Numbered from the stretch's first letter, positions 40,006 to 49,272 are shown. The stretch is 64,000 nucleotides of DNA from Saccharothrix australiensis (GCF_003634935.1 NZ_RBXO01000001.1:3993501-4057500); one strand, 5' to 3'. Numbers and translations: made by a program. Notes: generated by a model from the letters alone, not told the origin.

Positions 40006-41847
40006 TCAGCGCACGGTGGTCGGCTCGTCCTCGGCCGGCTCGTCCTCGCCCAGGAACCCGCCGGACTGGTGGTGCCACAGGCGGGCGTAAGGGCCCTGTG
40101 CCCGCAGCAGCTCGTCGTGCGTGCCCTGCTCCAGGACGCGACCCCCGTCCAGCACCACCAGCCGGTCCATCCGGACCACCGTGCTCAGGCGGTGCGCCAC
40201 GACCAGGGCCGTGCGGTCCGCCATCAGCTTCCACAGCGCGTCCTGCACCAGGATCTCGTTCTCGGAGTCCAGGGCGCTGGTCGCCTCGTCCAGCAGCAGG
40301 AGGGGCGCGTCGCGCAGGATCGCCCGCGCCAGGGCGACGCGCTGGCGCTGCCCGCCGGACAGCTTGACGCCGCGTTCGCCGACCAGCGTGTCGAACCCGT
40401 CGGGCAGCGCCTCGGCGAACTCGGTCACGTGGGCCGCCCGCGCCGCCCGCAGGATGTCGGCTTCGCTCGCGCCCGGCCGGGCGAAGGCGATGTTCTCCCG
40501 CAGCGACCGGTGGAACATGGCGGGCTCCTGCGGCACGTACGCGATCCGGCCGCGCAGGTCGGCCTGGCGCAGCTTCGCGATGTCCTGGCCGCCCACCAGG
40601 ATGCGGCCGCCGTCGACGTCCATCAGCCGCAGCAGCAACCTGGTCAGGGTCGTCTTGCCGCTGCCGGAACGCCCCACCAGCCCGACCTTGTGCCCGCTGG
40701 GGATGTGCAGGTCCAGGCCGTCGAACAGCGGGCGCTCCGGGGTGTGCGCGAAGGTCACGCCGTCGAAGCGCACCCCGGCGTCCTTCGGCCGCAGTGGTTC
40801 CGGCGACGGAGGGTCCACCACCGTCGGCGGCGTGAGCATCAGCTCGGTGAACTGCGCGGCCTCGGTGAGCGAACTCTCCAACCGGCGGTAGATTTGATTA
40901 AACTCATACATGATCCGGGTGGCGTTGGAGAAGTACGCGAACGTCACCAGGATCGCCTCCACACCGAGCCTGCCGTCGGCGAGGCCGACCGCCACGAGCA
41001 GGCCCAACGCGTTGGTGAGCACGGACATCGGCGCGACCACGGTTTCGATGCGCAGGTTGCCGTAGTCCCACGACCGGATCGTGAGCCTCCGCTGCTCGGC
41101 GACCCGCGCCCGGTGCTCCGCCGCCTCGCGGGGCTCGGCGGCGAAGGCGCGCACCGTCTCCATGTTCCCCAGGGTGTCGGCGACGTGGCCGGCCACGCGC
41201 GCGATGGCCGCCTCCCGCTCGTCGACCAGCACCTGGCGGCGGCGGACGAGCGGCGCGATGACGCAAGCCGTGACCACGATGAGGCCGAGCAGGACGGCGA
41301 CCAGCAGCGGGTCATAGCGCCACAGCACCACGCACGCGAACGCCAGCGGCACGACGTTCGCGACGACCGAGAACGCCAGGGTGTCGACGAACTCCTCGAA
41401 CCGGGCGGCGAAGCTGATCACCCGTTTCGTCAGCGAGCCCGCGAAGTTGTCGTGGAAGAACGCCGCGTCCTTGCCCAGCAGTTCCTCCATGCCGTCGACG
41501 GCGAGCCGCTCGATGCCGCGGCCGTCGGTGCGGTTGAGGCAGTGCACGCCCGCCCGCCACAGACCTTCGGCGAGCAGCAGCAGCGCGGCGAACCCGAGCA
41601 CGTACGGCAGCACGGCCCCGAACGAGCTGTCGCCGCCGGCCGCGAGGTGGCCGACCAGCGTGGCGACGACCAGGGGCGCGACGTAGAGCAGGCAGGTGTT
41701 GCCCAGCGCGGGCAACAGCAGCGCGGGCACGGCGTGCGCGCGCTGGCGGCGCAGCTCGCGGCCGTAGCAGCGCAGCGCCAGCAGCACCGCCTTCCTCCGG
41801 GTGGGTGAACCGCGGTCGGTGGTGCCGGAGATCCCGGACACTGGCAT
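40006..41847 (-). CDS. ABC exporter, fused membrane and ATPase domains
   Basis: A 613-residue half-transporter: ~330 residues of six-helix ABC membrane domain, then the ATPase with GLVGRSGSGKTTLTRLL (Walker A), YVPQEPAMFHRSLRENIAF (Q-loop), KLSGGQRQRVALARAI (signature) and LLLLDEATSALDSENE (Walker B). It works as a homodimer or with another half exporting lipids, peptides or drugs. ATG 41847. No partner gene is adjacent, so a homodimer is likely. Upstream DNA (41848-42300) is non-coding. Confidence 0.9.
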   Translation of the reverse strand: MPVSGISGTTDRGSPTRRKAVLLALRCYGRELRRQRAHAVPALLLPALGNTCLLYVAPLVVATLVGHLAAGGDSSFGAVLPYVLGFAALLLLAEGLWRAGVHCLNRTDGRGIERLAVDGMEELLGKDAAFFHDNFAGSLTKRVISFAARFEEFVDTLAFSVVANVVPLAFACVVLWRYDPLLVAVLLGLIVVTACVIAPLVRRRQVLVDEREAAIARVAGHVADTLGNMETVRAFAAEPREAAEHRARVAEQRRLTIRSWDYGNLRIETVVAPMSVLTNALGLLVAVGLADGRLGVEAILVTFAYFSNATRIMYEFNQIYRRLESSLTEAAQFTELMLTPPTVVDPPSPEPLRPKDAGVRFDGVTFAHTPERPLFDGLDLHIPSGHKVGLVGRSGSGKTTLTRLLLRLMDVDGGRILVGGQDIAKLRQADLRGRIAYVPQEPAMFHRSLRENIAFARPGASEADILRAARAAHVTEFAEALPDGFDTLVGERGVKLSGGQRQRVALARAILRDAPLLLLDEATSALDSENEILVQDALWKLMADRTALVVAHRLSTVVRMDRLVVLDGGRVLEQGTHDELLRAQGPYARLWHHQSGGFLGEDEPAEDEPTTVR

Positions 41848-42306
41848 CCGTTCCCTTCCAGGGCAGTAACGGCGCTTGCCACGTCATGCTGCCGCAGCGG
41901 GCACGGGCCGGCGATCGAATATCGCGATCGTCCTTTGTGGAGGATTGGGTCGCCTCCGTGCGGAGAGGGATCGCGCCTCGCGTGGAGGGCGCCCGAACGC
42001 GTGGCCGGCGAGCGGCGTGAGCGGGGGTTGCGACGGGGTTCGTTGGTGACCCGACGTGGGACGGCGCGGCGGTGGCGCGCCGTGAGGCGCGCTCGGCGAT
42101 GTGGCACTGCGATGTGGTGCTGCGAGGCGGGCTCGGCGGTGGCCGTCTCATCCGCGAGAGGTGGTCGCGTGGTGCACGCGGGATCGGCGGAGGCGCCGAT
42201 GCCCCGGTGGTCCGGGCGTGGGCGAGCATGGGCGGGTGGGCCGGTTGGGTGAACGCGTGCGCCTGCTGATCGCACTGCCCGCCCGTCCGGGCCGCCGTCG
42301 CGCCCG
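41848..42306. other. Non-coding stretch upstream of the decayed two-component locus
   Basis: No convincing ORF on either strand; overlapping open frames have arginine/alanine-rich shadow composition. It presumably holds the ABC exporter promoter at its left end and eroded DNA belonging to the pseudogene at its right. Confidence 0.5.
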
Positions 42307-42720
42307 GCCTGGACCAGGTCGGCCACCTGGTCGCACGGGTGCGCGACACCGGCGTGCCGGTGGAGCCGGCGGTGACCGGGACGCCGCGCGCCCTGCCGTC
42401 CGGGGTGGAGCCGGCCGCGTACCGGGTGGTGCAGGAGGCGGTGACCAACACCGCGAAGCACGCGGGGCGCGTCGGCGGAGGTGGTGGTCGTCGTCGAGTA
42501 CGGGCCCGAGTGGCTGCGGGTGGAGGTCGCCGACACCGGCGGTGCGCCGGACCCGGCCGCGGCGGGCAACGGGCGCGGGCTGATCGGCCTGCGCGAACGC
42601 CTCGGCGTCCACCGCGGCACCCTGCGCGCCGGGCGACGGTGAAGGCGCACGTCGCGCATCCTCGCCAAGCTGGGGCTCCGCGACCGCTGCTCCCGCTGCG
42701 CGCGGTCCCCGTCGTGCGTT
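42307..42720 (+). pseudogene. Remnant of a sensor kinase joined to a LuxR-type response regulator end
   Basis: Frames read in order: LPSGVEPAAYRVVQEAVTNTAKHAG (H-ATPase N-box of a NarX/DesK-type kinase). After a frame change comes EVVVVVEYGPEWLRVEVADTGG and GRGLIGLRERLGVHRGTL (G-boxes). This is followed at once by TVKAHV and, in another frame, RILAKLGLRDR, the end of a NarL/LuxR HTH. At least two frameshifts are needed, and the kinase C-terminus and nearly all the regulator are deleted. A decayed, collapsed two-component system; not functional. Confidence 0.75.
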
Positions 42721-42752
42721 CCGCTCACGCCACGACGACCCTTGTCTACGCT

Positions 42753-42779
42753 GTACACGTCCGCCGTGTACGGTGTACA
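42753..42779. promoter_or_regulatory. TetR operator
   Basis: GTACACG (42753-42759) and CGTGTAC (42765-42771) are perfect arms with a 5-bp spacer; a further TGTACA lies at 42774-42779, touching the ATG at 42781. A -10-like TACGGT (42769-42774) within the site suggests a leaderless, self-repressed tetR transcript. Confidence 0.7.
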
Positions 42780-42780
42780 C

Positions 42781-43353
42781 ATGAGCACCGCGGAACGGAT
42801 CGCCTCGGCGGCGTTGGCGATCCTGCTGGACGAAGGGGCCGACGCCGTCACCATGCGGCGGGTGGCCGCCGAGGTCGGCGTCACGCCGATGGCCACCTAC
42901 CGCCACTACCCCAACCGGGACGCCCTGCTGCGCGCCGTGGTCGACGCCGCCGTCGCCGACCTCACCGCCGGCTGGGGCCGGCGCGGCGACCGGGGCACGT
43001 TCGAGGAGCGGCTGGACGGGCTCACCGACGACTTCCTCGACTTCGCCCTGGGCAAGCCGAACCTGTACCGGTTCGTGGTCACCGAACGGCGGGAGGGCGC
43101 GCGGCGGTTCCCCGAGGACTTCCGCACGGGCGGCTCGCCCACGTTCGCCCCCGTGCTGGACGCCGTCAGCCGGGCCGTCCGCGACGGCGACCTGCGCGAC
43201 GGCGACCCGGTGGAACTCACCCTCGCCGTCACCACGCCCGCGATGGGGCTCGTCCAGCTCTACCACGGAGGGCGCATCGCGTTGTCCGAACAAGACTTCC
43301 GAGCGCTGTGCAAGCGCACGATCGAAAGGGTCCTCGATGGACTCAGGCCGTGA
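42781..43353 (+). CDS. TetR-family transcriptional regulator
   Basis: A 190-residue TetR protein: HTH IASAALAILLDEGADAVTMRRVAAEVGVTPMATYRHYPNRDALL at the N-terminus and a WHG-like ligand domain (TEERLDG..., LYRFVVTERREG). ATG 42781 directly follows a palindromic operator. Its 3' end overlaps the Lnt-like gene by 17 bp, so the two are cotranscribed and likely coregulated. It probably represses its own operon and responds to a lipid or hydrophobic ligand; the ligand is inference. Confidence 0.9.
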   Translation: MSTAERIASAALAILLDEGADAVTMRRVAAEVGVTPMATYRHYPNRDALLRAVVDAAVADLTAGWGRRGDRGTFEERLDGLTDDFLDFALGKPNLYRFVVTERREGARRFPEDFRTGGSPTFAPVLDAVSRAVRDGDLRDGDPVELTLAVTTPAMGLVQLYHGGRIALSEQDFRALCKRTIERVLDGLRP

Positions 43354-44755
43354 TCTCGTGAAGGCCGGGTGCGCGGTCGCGTGCTCGGCGCCGCTGTTCT
43401 TCCTGGGCACGGGTTTCGAGCCCGTCGCCGCGCTGACCTGGGTGGCGCCGCTGCCGGTGCTGCTGCTCGCGCCGAGGGTGCCCGCACCGCTCGCCGCGGG
43501 CGGCGCGTTCCTCGCTTTCCTGCTCGGCACCGCGAACGGCTGGGCGTTCCAACTGCGGTCGCACGACACGCCGATGCTGCCCGTGGGGCTGCTGATCGAC
43601 GTGGGGATGTCGTTGACGTTCGCGCTGGCCGTCCTCGCGTTCCGGTTGCCCGCCGTGCGGGGCCGGGCGTTGGCTGCCGCCGTGGGCGCGCCCGCCGCGT
43701 GGACGGGCCTGCTGTACGTGGTGTCGGTGTCCAACCCGATGGGGCTGATGGGCACCTTCGCGAACCACCAGGCCGACGTGCCGCTGGTGCTCCAGACCGC
43801 GGCGGTGACCGGCATGTGGGGTGTCGAGTTCCTGGTGCTGCTCGCGCCGTCCGCCGTGGCCGCGCTGTTCGCCCCCGGCGTGACCGGGGCGGCCCGGCTG
43901 CGGACGGCGGTGGTGGTGCCGGTGGTGTTCGGCGTGGCGCTGGGCGGGGGAGCGCTGCGGCTCGCCGGCACCGGCGGTGGCACGACCGGGCGCGTCGCCG
44001 CGGTCGCCACCAACCAGGAGGTGTGGGCGCCGGACCTCGCCACCCCGGCCGGCCGGGACCTCGTCGCCGCCTACGCGGACCACATCGCGGCCCTGCCCGA
44101 AGGCGTGCGGGCCGTGGTGCTGCCCGAGCAGTCGTTCCGGTCGACCGAAGCCCGCCCCGCCGTGCTCCACGAGCCGATGAGCCGCCTCGCGCGCGAGCGG
44201 AACATGGACGTCGTGGTCGGCTTCGCGCACCTGGACGGCGACGTCAAGTACAACTACGCCGTCGTGTTCCGCGCCGAAGGCGGTGAACCGGCCACCTACC
44301 TCAAGCACTGGGACCGGGTCAGCCCGCGCGGCGACACCCCGGTCGTCACGGCGGCGGGGGCCGGTGTGGCGATCTGCCTCGACGTCAACCACTCCACCCC
44401 GACCCGCGAGTACGCGGCGGCGGGCACCGGGCTCCTGCTGGTGCCCGCGTCCGACGAGGGCGACAACGGCCGCCAGCACAGCAGGGTGGCGTTGCTGCGG
44501 GGCGTGGAGCACGGTCAGGCCGTCGTCTGGTCGGCCCGCACCGGCGTCCCGCTCGTCGCCGACGGGCACGGCCGGGTCGTGGCGGACGCGCGCACCGGCG
44601 GCGACGGGCCGTTCACGACGGTCGTGGCGGACGTGCCCACCGGTCCGGGCGCGACCCCCTACACCCGGTTCGGCGACTGGTTCGCGTGGCTGTGCCTCGC
44701 GACGGCGCTCGCCGTCGTCGTCACCGCCCGCCGACGACCGCTCCGGAACCGCTGA
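43337..44755 (+). CDS. Apolipoprotein N-acyltransferase-like membrane protein (Lnt/C-N hydrolase)
   Basis: 472 residues. About six to seven hydrophobic segments (to residue ~215) are followed by a periplasm-side C-N hydrolase domain with the triad GVRAVVLPEQSF (Glu), ATYLKHWDRVSP (Lys) and GVAICLDVNHSTP (Cys), and a final C-terminal TM (WFAWLCLATALAVVV). This is the plan of Lnt, which N-acylates lipoproteins. The usual cysteine context CYE is changed to CLD, so it may be a paralogue with another acyl acceptor. ATG 43337 lies within the tetR gene end, with GAAAGGG upstream. Confidence 0.82.
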   Translation: MDSGRDLVKAGCAVACSAPLFFLGTGFEPVAALTWVAPLPVLLLAPRVPAPLAAGGAFLAFLLGTANGWAFQLRSHDTPMLPVGLLIDVGMSLTFALAVLAFRLPAVRGRALAAAVGAPAAWTGLLYVVSVSNPMGLMGTFANHQADVPLVLQTAAVTGMWGVEFLVLLAPSAVAALFAPGVTGAARLRTAVVVPVVFGVALGGGALRLAGTGGGTTGRVAAVATNQEVWAPDLATPAGRDLVAAYADHIAALPEGVRAVVLPEQSFRSTEARPAVLHEPMSRLARERNMDVVVGFAHLDGDVKYNYAVVFRAEGGEPATYLKHWDRVSPRGDTPVVTAAGAGVAICLDVNHSTPTREYAAAGTGLLLVPASDEGDNGRQHSRVALLRGVEHGQAVVWSARTGVPLVADGHGRVVADARTGGDGPFTTVVADVPTGPGATPYTRFGDWFAWLCLATALAVVVTARRRPLRNR

Positions 44756-45126
44756 TCGGCGCAATTGGATTCACCCGTCGTGCGGTCTCGGCGGCGGTCC
44801 GGCCCGGAATCCCCGCGCGAATTGCTCCATTCGGTGCGTGGCGTTCGGAGGTGCGGCCGGAACTGCCCTGCCGGCCGCGCGGAGGTGCTGGAACCGGCGG
44901 GGACTGCGGGGCCGGGCCGCACGGCCCCGACCGCCGACCGGGCGCGAAACCGCAGGTGGCGGCCGTGCGGGCGGTCCGACCGGTGCGCGGCTCCGGACGC
45001 CCACACCGATTTGGCCGAACCTTTGTCGCAAATTGTGAGTGCATGGTGACCGCGGACCGCTAGGCTGCACAACGGTTCGCGCGGACCCCTTTGTAGTCGA
45101 GTAACCCGCATGAGGGAGACCCAGGC
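44756..45126. other. Intergenic region upstream of the secreted subtilase
   Basis: 371 bp without a supported gene. The AT-richer end (45000-45125) carries TTGTCG and TAGGCT-like elements consistent with a promoter for the gene at 45127, whose GAGGGAGA ribosome site is at about 45110. No palindrome of note. Confidence 0.45.
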
Positions 45127-46641
45127 ATGGGAGAGTTCGGCGCGTCCTGGAGACGGTTCGCCGGTGTCGGAGTCGCCGCGGCAGTCGCCGTGGGGCTCGG
45201 TGCAGCACCGGCTTCCGCACAGGGGGGCATCGTGGACGCGAACAGCGAGGACGCTGTCGCGGGTAGCTACATCGTGGTGCTGAAGGACCGCGACCAGGTG
45301 GACACGCTCGCCACCAAGGCGGGGATCAAGGTCACCCACCGGTACCAGTCGGTGGTCGACGGGTTCGCGGCCACCATGAGCGAGGAGCAGGCCAAGCAGC
45401 TCGCCGCCGACCCGGCGGTGGCGTCCGTGGTGCAGGACCGCAAGGTCCGCAAGTCGGGCGTGCAGCCCACGCCACCGTCCTGGGGCCTCGACCGGATCGA
45501 CCAGCGCGACGTGCCGCTGGACAACTCGTACACCTACCCGAACACGGGTAAGGACGTGCACGTCTACGTGATCGACACGGGCATCCGGACGACGCACCAG
45601 GACTTCGGCGGTCGCGCGACGTTCGACTACAACGCCCTCGACAACAACAACACCGACTGCGACGGGCACGGCACGCACGTGGCCGGCACGGTCGGCGGCG
45701 CCGCGGTCGGCGTGGCCAAGGAAGTCAAGCTGCACGCCGTGAAGGTGCTCGGCTGCGAGGGCGAGGGCACCGTCGGCGGCGTCGTCGCCGGGCTCGACTG
45801 GGTCACCACGAACAAGATCCAGCCCGCCGTGGTGAACATGAGCCTCGGCGCGGGCGAGAACAACCTGCTCGACTCGGCCGTGCGCCGGACGATCGCGGCC
45901 GGCATCACCGTCGTGGTGGCGGCGGGCAACAGCAAGGCCGACGCGTGCCGCCAGTCGCCCGCCAGGGTGCCCGAGGCGATCACCGTCGGCTCCACGGGCC
46001 GGACCGACCAGCGCTCGGTGTTCTCCAACTTCGGCACCTGCACCGACCTGTTCGCGCCGGGTGAGGACATCTTCTCCACCTCGAACTCCGCGGACGACGA
46101 GGGCACGGAGATGAGCGGGACGTCGATGGCGTCGCCGCACGTCGCCGGCGTGGCCGCGCTGAACCTGCTCGCGAACCCGGCCGCCAACCCGGCCGCGGTG
46201 CGGGACGCGATCGTCAACGGCGCCACCAAGGACCGCGTCACCGACCCCGGCGCCGGCTCGCCGAACGTGCTGCTGCACGCGTCGGTGCCGCCCGCGCAGC
46301 CCGGTCCGGACCGCCTGGTGCGCGGCGAGCAGCTGGCGCCCGGCCAGTCCCGCACGTCGCTGAACGGCCAGTTCCGCCTGGTGCTCCAGTTCGACGGCAA
46401 CCTGGTCCTGTACACGGCGGACCGCAAGGCGCTGTGGGCCAGCAACACCAAGGGCGCCAACGTGACCCGCGCGGTGCTCCAGGAGGACGGCGACTTCGCG
46501 CTGTACTCGCCGGACGGCGCCCGGCGCTGGCACACCAACACCGCGGGCTCCACGGCCGACCGCCTGATCGTCCAGAACGACGACAACGTCGTGCTGTACG
46601 GCCCGTCGCGCGAGGTCCTCTGGCACCGCAAGCAGAGGTAG
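45127..46641 (+). CDS. Secreted subtilisin-like protease with a C-terminal mannose-lectin domain
   Basis: 504 residues: signal peptide (FAGVGVAAAVAVGLGAAPASA), an inhibitor-I9 propeptide (GSYIVVLKDRDQVD...VASVVQDRKVR), then a proteinase-K-like S8 domain with YVIDTGI (Asp), DGHGTHVAGTVGG (His) and SGTSMASPHVAG (Ser). A PAQPGP linker leads to a ~110-residue bulb-type lectin domain with repeated LVLQFDGNLVLY, VLQEDGDFALYS and IVQNDDNVVLYG (the QxDxNxVxY sugar sites). The lectin could tether the protease to mannose-bearing polymers or fungal walls. A strong terminator follows. Confidence 0.92.
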   Translation: MGEFGASWRRFAGVGVAAAVAVGLGAAPASAQGGIVDANSEDAVAGSYIVVLKDRDQVDTLATKAGIKVTHRYQSVVDGFAATMSEEQAKQLAADPAVASVVQDRKVRKSGVQPTPPSWGLDRIDQRDVPLDNSYTYPNTGKDVHVYVIDTGIRTTHQDFGGRATFDYNALDNNNTDCDGHGTHVAGTVGGAAVGVAKEVKLHAVKVLGCEGEGTVGGVVAGLDWVTTNKIQPAVVNMSLGAGENNLLDSAVRRTIAAGITVVVAAGNSKADACRQSPARVPEAITVGSTGRTDQRSVFSNFGTCTDLFAPGEDIFSTSNSADDEGTEMSGTSMASPHVAGVAALNLLANPAANPAAVRDAIVNGATKDRVTDPGAGSPNVLLHASVPPAQPGPDRLVRGEQLAPGQSRTSLNGQFRLVLQFDGNLVLYTADRKALWASNTKGANVTRAVLQEDGDFALYSPDGARRWHTNTAGSTADRLIVQNDDNVVLYGPSREVLWHRKQR

Positions 46642-46653
46642 CCGGTGACGGCA

Positions 46654-46688
46654 CCGTGCCGGGGTCGCGTTCCGCGGCCCCGGCACGG
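46654..46688 (+). terminator. Terminator of the subtilase gene
   Basis: CCGTGCCGGGGTCGC (46654-46668) pairs with GCGGCCCCGGCACGG (46674-46688), one G-U in 15 pairs, loop GTTCC, 12 bp after the stop. Confidence 0.85.
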
Positions 46689-46777
46689 TCGCGTCCGGAC
46701 CCGTGCCGCCACCGGTTCGACCTAACCGTCCACATCGGACCAATGGATGCCCGGCGCGGTCACCGCCCGCCGAGCGG

Positions 46778-47488
46778 TCAGGCGGGGAAGGACGACCGCG
46801 CGGAGAAGCCGAAGTCGGACAGCAGCGCCTGGCCGTTGACCGGGCGCGCGTGCGGTCCCGCCAGGAACAGCACCTGCCGGGCCACGTCCTCCACCCGCTG
46901 CACGGGGAAGTCGGCGTGGTCGATCGCCTCGTCGCCGAGGTCCGCCCGCGCCATCGGCGTGTCCACCACGGACGGGCACACGCAGTTGACCCGCACGCGG
47001 TCCAGCTCCACGGCCAGCGCGCGGGTGAGCGCGACGACCGCGCCCTTGGAGGCGCAGTAGGGCGCCATGCCCGGTGTCGCCACGAACGCCGAGTCGCTGG
47101 CCAGGAACACGATCGCGCCACCGGTCGCCAGGTGCGGGTAGGTGTGCTTGGCCAGCAGGAGCTGCCCGGTGACGTTCACCGCCAGCACCGCCGCCAGGTC
47201 GGCCGCCGACGTGTCCACCAGCGGGGTGCCCACCGGGCCGGAGATGCCCGCGCAGCCAACCACCACGTCCAGCCCGCCCAGCCGCCGCACGGCGGTCGTC
47301 ACGGCCTCGGCCAGGCCCGGTTCGTCCGTGACGTCCGCGAGCACCGTGTCGACGTCGGCCGGCCCGCGGGCCCGGTCCAGCGCTACCACGCGCGCCCCTT
47401 CGGCCCGGAACGCGCGGGCGCAGGCCAGCCCGATCCCGGACGCCCCTCCGGTGACCAGCACCTTCCGGTCGGTGAACCCCAGATCCAT
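46778..47488 (-). CDS. Short-chain dehydrogenase/reductase
   Basis: A 236-residue classical SDR: VTGGASGIGLACA (TGxxxGIG nucleotide loop), DVVVGCAGIS (NAG-like, here CAG), a catalytic Ser region FLASDSAF, and PYCASKGAV (YxxxK). It uses NAD(P)H to interconvert an alcohol and a ketone. ATG 47488. It faces the divergent MoaF-family gene, with 145 bp between; the two may be coregulated in catabolism of an unknown alcohol. Reaction class secure, substrate not. Confidence 0.88.
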   Translation of the reverse strand: MDLGFTDRKVLVTGGASGIGLACARAFRAEGARVVALDRARGPADVDTVLADVTDEPGLAEAVTTAVRRLGGLDVVVGCAGISGPVGTPLVDTSAADLAAVLAVNVTGQLLLAKHTYPHLATGGAIVFLASDSAFVATPGMAPYCASKGAVVALTRALAVELDRVRVNCVCPSVVDTPMARADLGDEAIDHADFPVQRVEDVARQVLFLAGPHARPVNGQALLSDFGFSARSSFPA

Positions 47489-47633
47489 GCGCCCATCGTC
47501 CGGGTCGGACGGCCCGTCCGGGTTGACGGTCGGCGCACCGTCCTTGTCGCGGGCCGCACGACTGCCGCCGGGGGCGTTCCGCCGAACGCCGCCCGGCCCG
47601 AGACTGCCCCGGTAGGCCGAGAAAGGATCGCCC

Positions 47634-48425
47634 ATGACCGAGACCGCGACGACGCTGTCGGACACCTCGACCTGGCTGCCCCTGGACGGGCTCGCGCCGG
47701 GCTTCGACGAGAACAAGGCTCCGACCGTCGGTGACCTGCACGGGCGCGAGGTCGTGCTGGACGGACCGGACGGGCCGGTGCTCAGCGCGCGGTTCGCCGG
47801 CAACCGGATCGAGTGGGACCACGGCGCGGACGACTGCGAGACGTTCCTCGTCGACGACGACCTGTACTTCACGCAGTTCCACCCGCACGCCCGTCCGGAG
47901 GAAGCGGTCTCGCTGTTCCTGGACCTGCGCGCGGGCCGGGCGCTGGTCGTGGTCACCACCATCAACGACAGCGGCACCCCGCGCGTCACCCAGCGGTTCG
48001 TGACCGCGACGGTGCGCGGCGCGGAGGTGAGCGGCGAGGAGGCCGCGCCGACCCGCGCCCTGATCGGGCGGCGCGCCATGTGGGTCTACAGCGCCGAGCA
48101 CGCCTACGAGCACGTCTACCTCAGCCCGCACTGGTACAGCTGGCAGTGCCTGTCCGGCCCCGAGAAGGGCCTGGCCGACACCGACGAGAACTCGGTCTAC
48201 CAGCTGCGGCCGGGCATCTACGTGTTCACGTGGCGCGAGAAGGTCATCCCGTGCGCGTCGGTGACCGTCGCCGACCACCGCGACGTGCAGCGCCTGCGCT
48301 CGCACGGCGTGCTGTTCGGGCTGGACGAGACCGGCCGCACCCCGACGCACTTCACGTTCGGCGCGCACGGCCGCCTGCTGAGCAACACCGTCCACCCGCG
48401 GGAGTACGACCCGGCGCTCGACTGA
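47634..48425 (+). CDS. MoaF-family protein
   Basis: 263 residues with two related beta-rich halves: an N-terminal MoaF-like region (GREVVLDGPDGPVLSARFAGNRIEWDHG) and a C-terminal one (YVFTWREKVIPCASVTVADHRD, FTFGAHGRLL). MoaF proteins are linked to monoamine or other catabolic regulons rather than proven molybdenum cofactor steps. ATG 47634 follows GAAAGGA. It is paired divergently with an SDR, a common association in actinomycetes. The biochemical function of the family is not settled. Confidence 0.8.
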   Translation: MTETATTLSDTSTWLPLDGLAPGFDENKAPTVGDLHGREVVLDGPDGPVLSARFAGNRIEWDHGADDCETFLVDDDLYFTQFHPHARPEEAVSLFLDLRAGRALVVVTTINDSGTPRVTQRFVTATVRGAEVSGEEAAPTRALIGRRAMWVYSAEHAYEHVYLSPHWYSWQCLSGPEKGLADTDENSVYQLRPGIYVFTWREKVIPCASVTVADHRDVQRLRSHGVLFGLDETGRTPTHFTFGAHGRLLSNTVHPREYDPALD

Positions 48426-48435
48426 GCCCGGCGGG

Positions 48436-48873
48436 TCACCGCCCCGGCAGCACGCCGGGGCGGAACGGCTCGACGCCCACGACGCGGCGGACGCGGGTCG
48501 GGGCCACCAGCACCTTGACCCGCCGTTCGCCGGGGACGCGCCACTCGTAGCGCTCGGCCCCGGTGTACTTGCGCGCCAGGTGGTCGATGTGCCGGTCGGC
48601 CTCCTCGCCGGTGACGAACCGGACCGCCCGGCCACGCACCTCCACCCGGTCGTACGGGTTCGCACCGTCCACACAGGACAACGAGACGCGCGGGTCGCGG
48701 CGCAGGTTGTCCACCTTCACCCGGCCCAGCGCGGTGTTGAACGCGACGTGGTCGTCCTCCAGGTCCACCCACATCGGGGTGACCTGGGGCGAGCCGTCCG
48801 CGTTGACGGTGGCCAGGTGCCAGAAGTTCGGCGCGAGCAACCTGGCCCGCACGGTGTCGTCGAGTCCGCTCAC
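48436..48873 (-). CDS. PPOX-class flavin (F420-type) oxidoreductase
   Basis: A 145-residue split-barrel flavoprotein. FWHLATVNADGSPQVTPMWVDL is the typical first strand pair, with NTALGRVKVDNLRRDPRVSL and YDRVEVRGRAV following. Members bind F420 or FMN and reduce small substrates such as biliverdin or quinones. GTG 48873; it ends 10 bp from the convergent MoaF gene. Family confident; cofactor choice (F420 likely in actinomycetes) is inference. Confidence 0.85.
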   Translation of the reverse strand: MSGLDDTVRARLLAPNFWHLATVNADGSPQVTPMWVDLEDDHVAFNTALGRVKVDNLRRDPRVSLSCVDGANPYDRVEVRGRAVRFVTGEEADRHIDHLARKYTGAERYEWRVPGERRVKVLVAPTRVRRVVGVEPFRPGVLPGR

Positions 48874-49270
48874 GTCGCTCCGCCCGTCGCCGTCGGTGGC
48901 CCCGATTCTCGCAGACCGCGCCGGCGCCGGGCAGGGAAGCCGTGGGCTCGACGGCGTGGACGACCTCCCGGTGCGCCCGACGGCGGCGGGGCTGGTGGGG
49001 CCCGGCGAGCCGGTCGTGTTCCACCGCCTGGCGGCCGGGCTGACCGGCGTGGCCGTGGACCTGGTGGCCCGGCCGGACCCGCACGATCTCCGTCGACTGG
49101 CAGTCGGGGGCGCTGGTGCCGTTCGGGGTGCTGCGCGCGGACAACACGGCGGTGGTGGCGGAGACGACCCTGACCGCGTCGGCGGCGCGACAGCTGCAAC
49201 TCGGGCTGGACGCGACCGGTCACCGCCGCGAAACCCGCGCCCGGTGACGGGAGCCGGCCGACAACCCGGC
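48874..49270. other. Probably decayed coding DNA before the mobile element
   Basis: No intact gene. A + strand frame with protein-like composition (DDLPVRPTAAGLVGPGEPVVFHR from ~48957) breaks near 49080 and resumes in another frame (ISVDWQSGALVPFGVLRADN, to a stop near 49246). It looks like one frameshifted short gene interrupted next to an insertion. I do not recognise the family. Confidence 0.4.
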
Positions 49271-49272
49271 TA

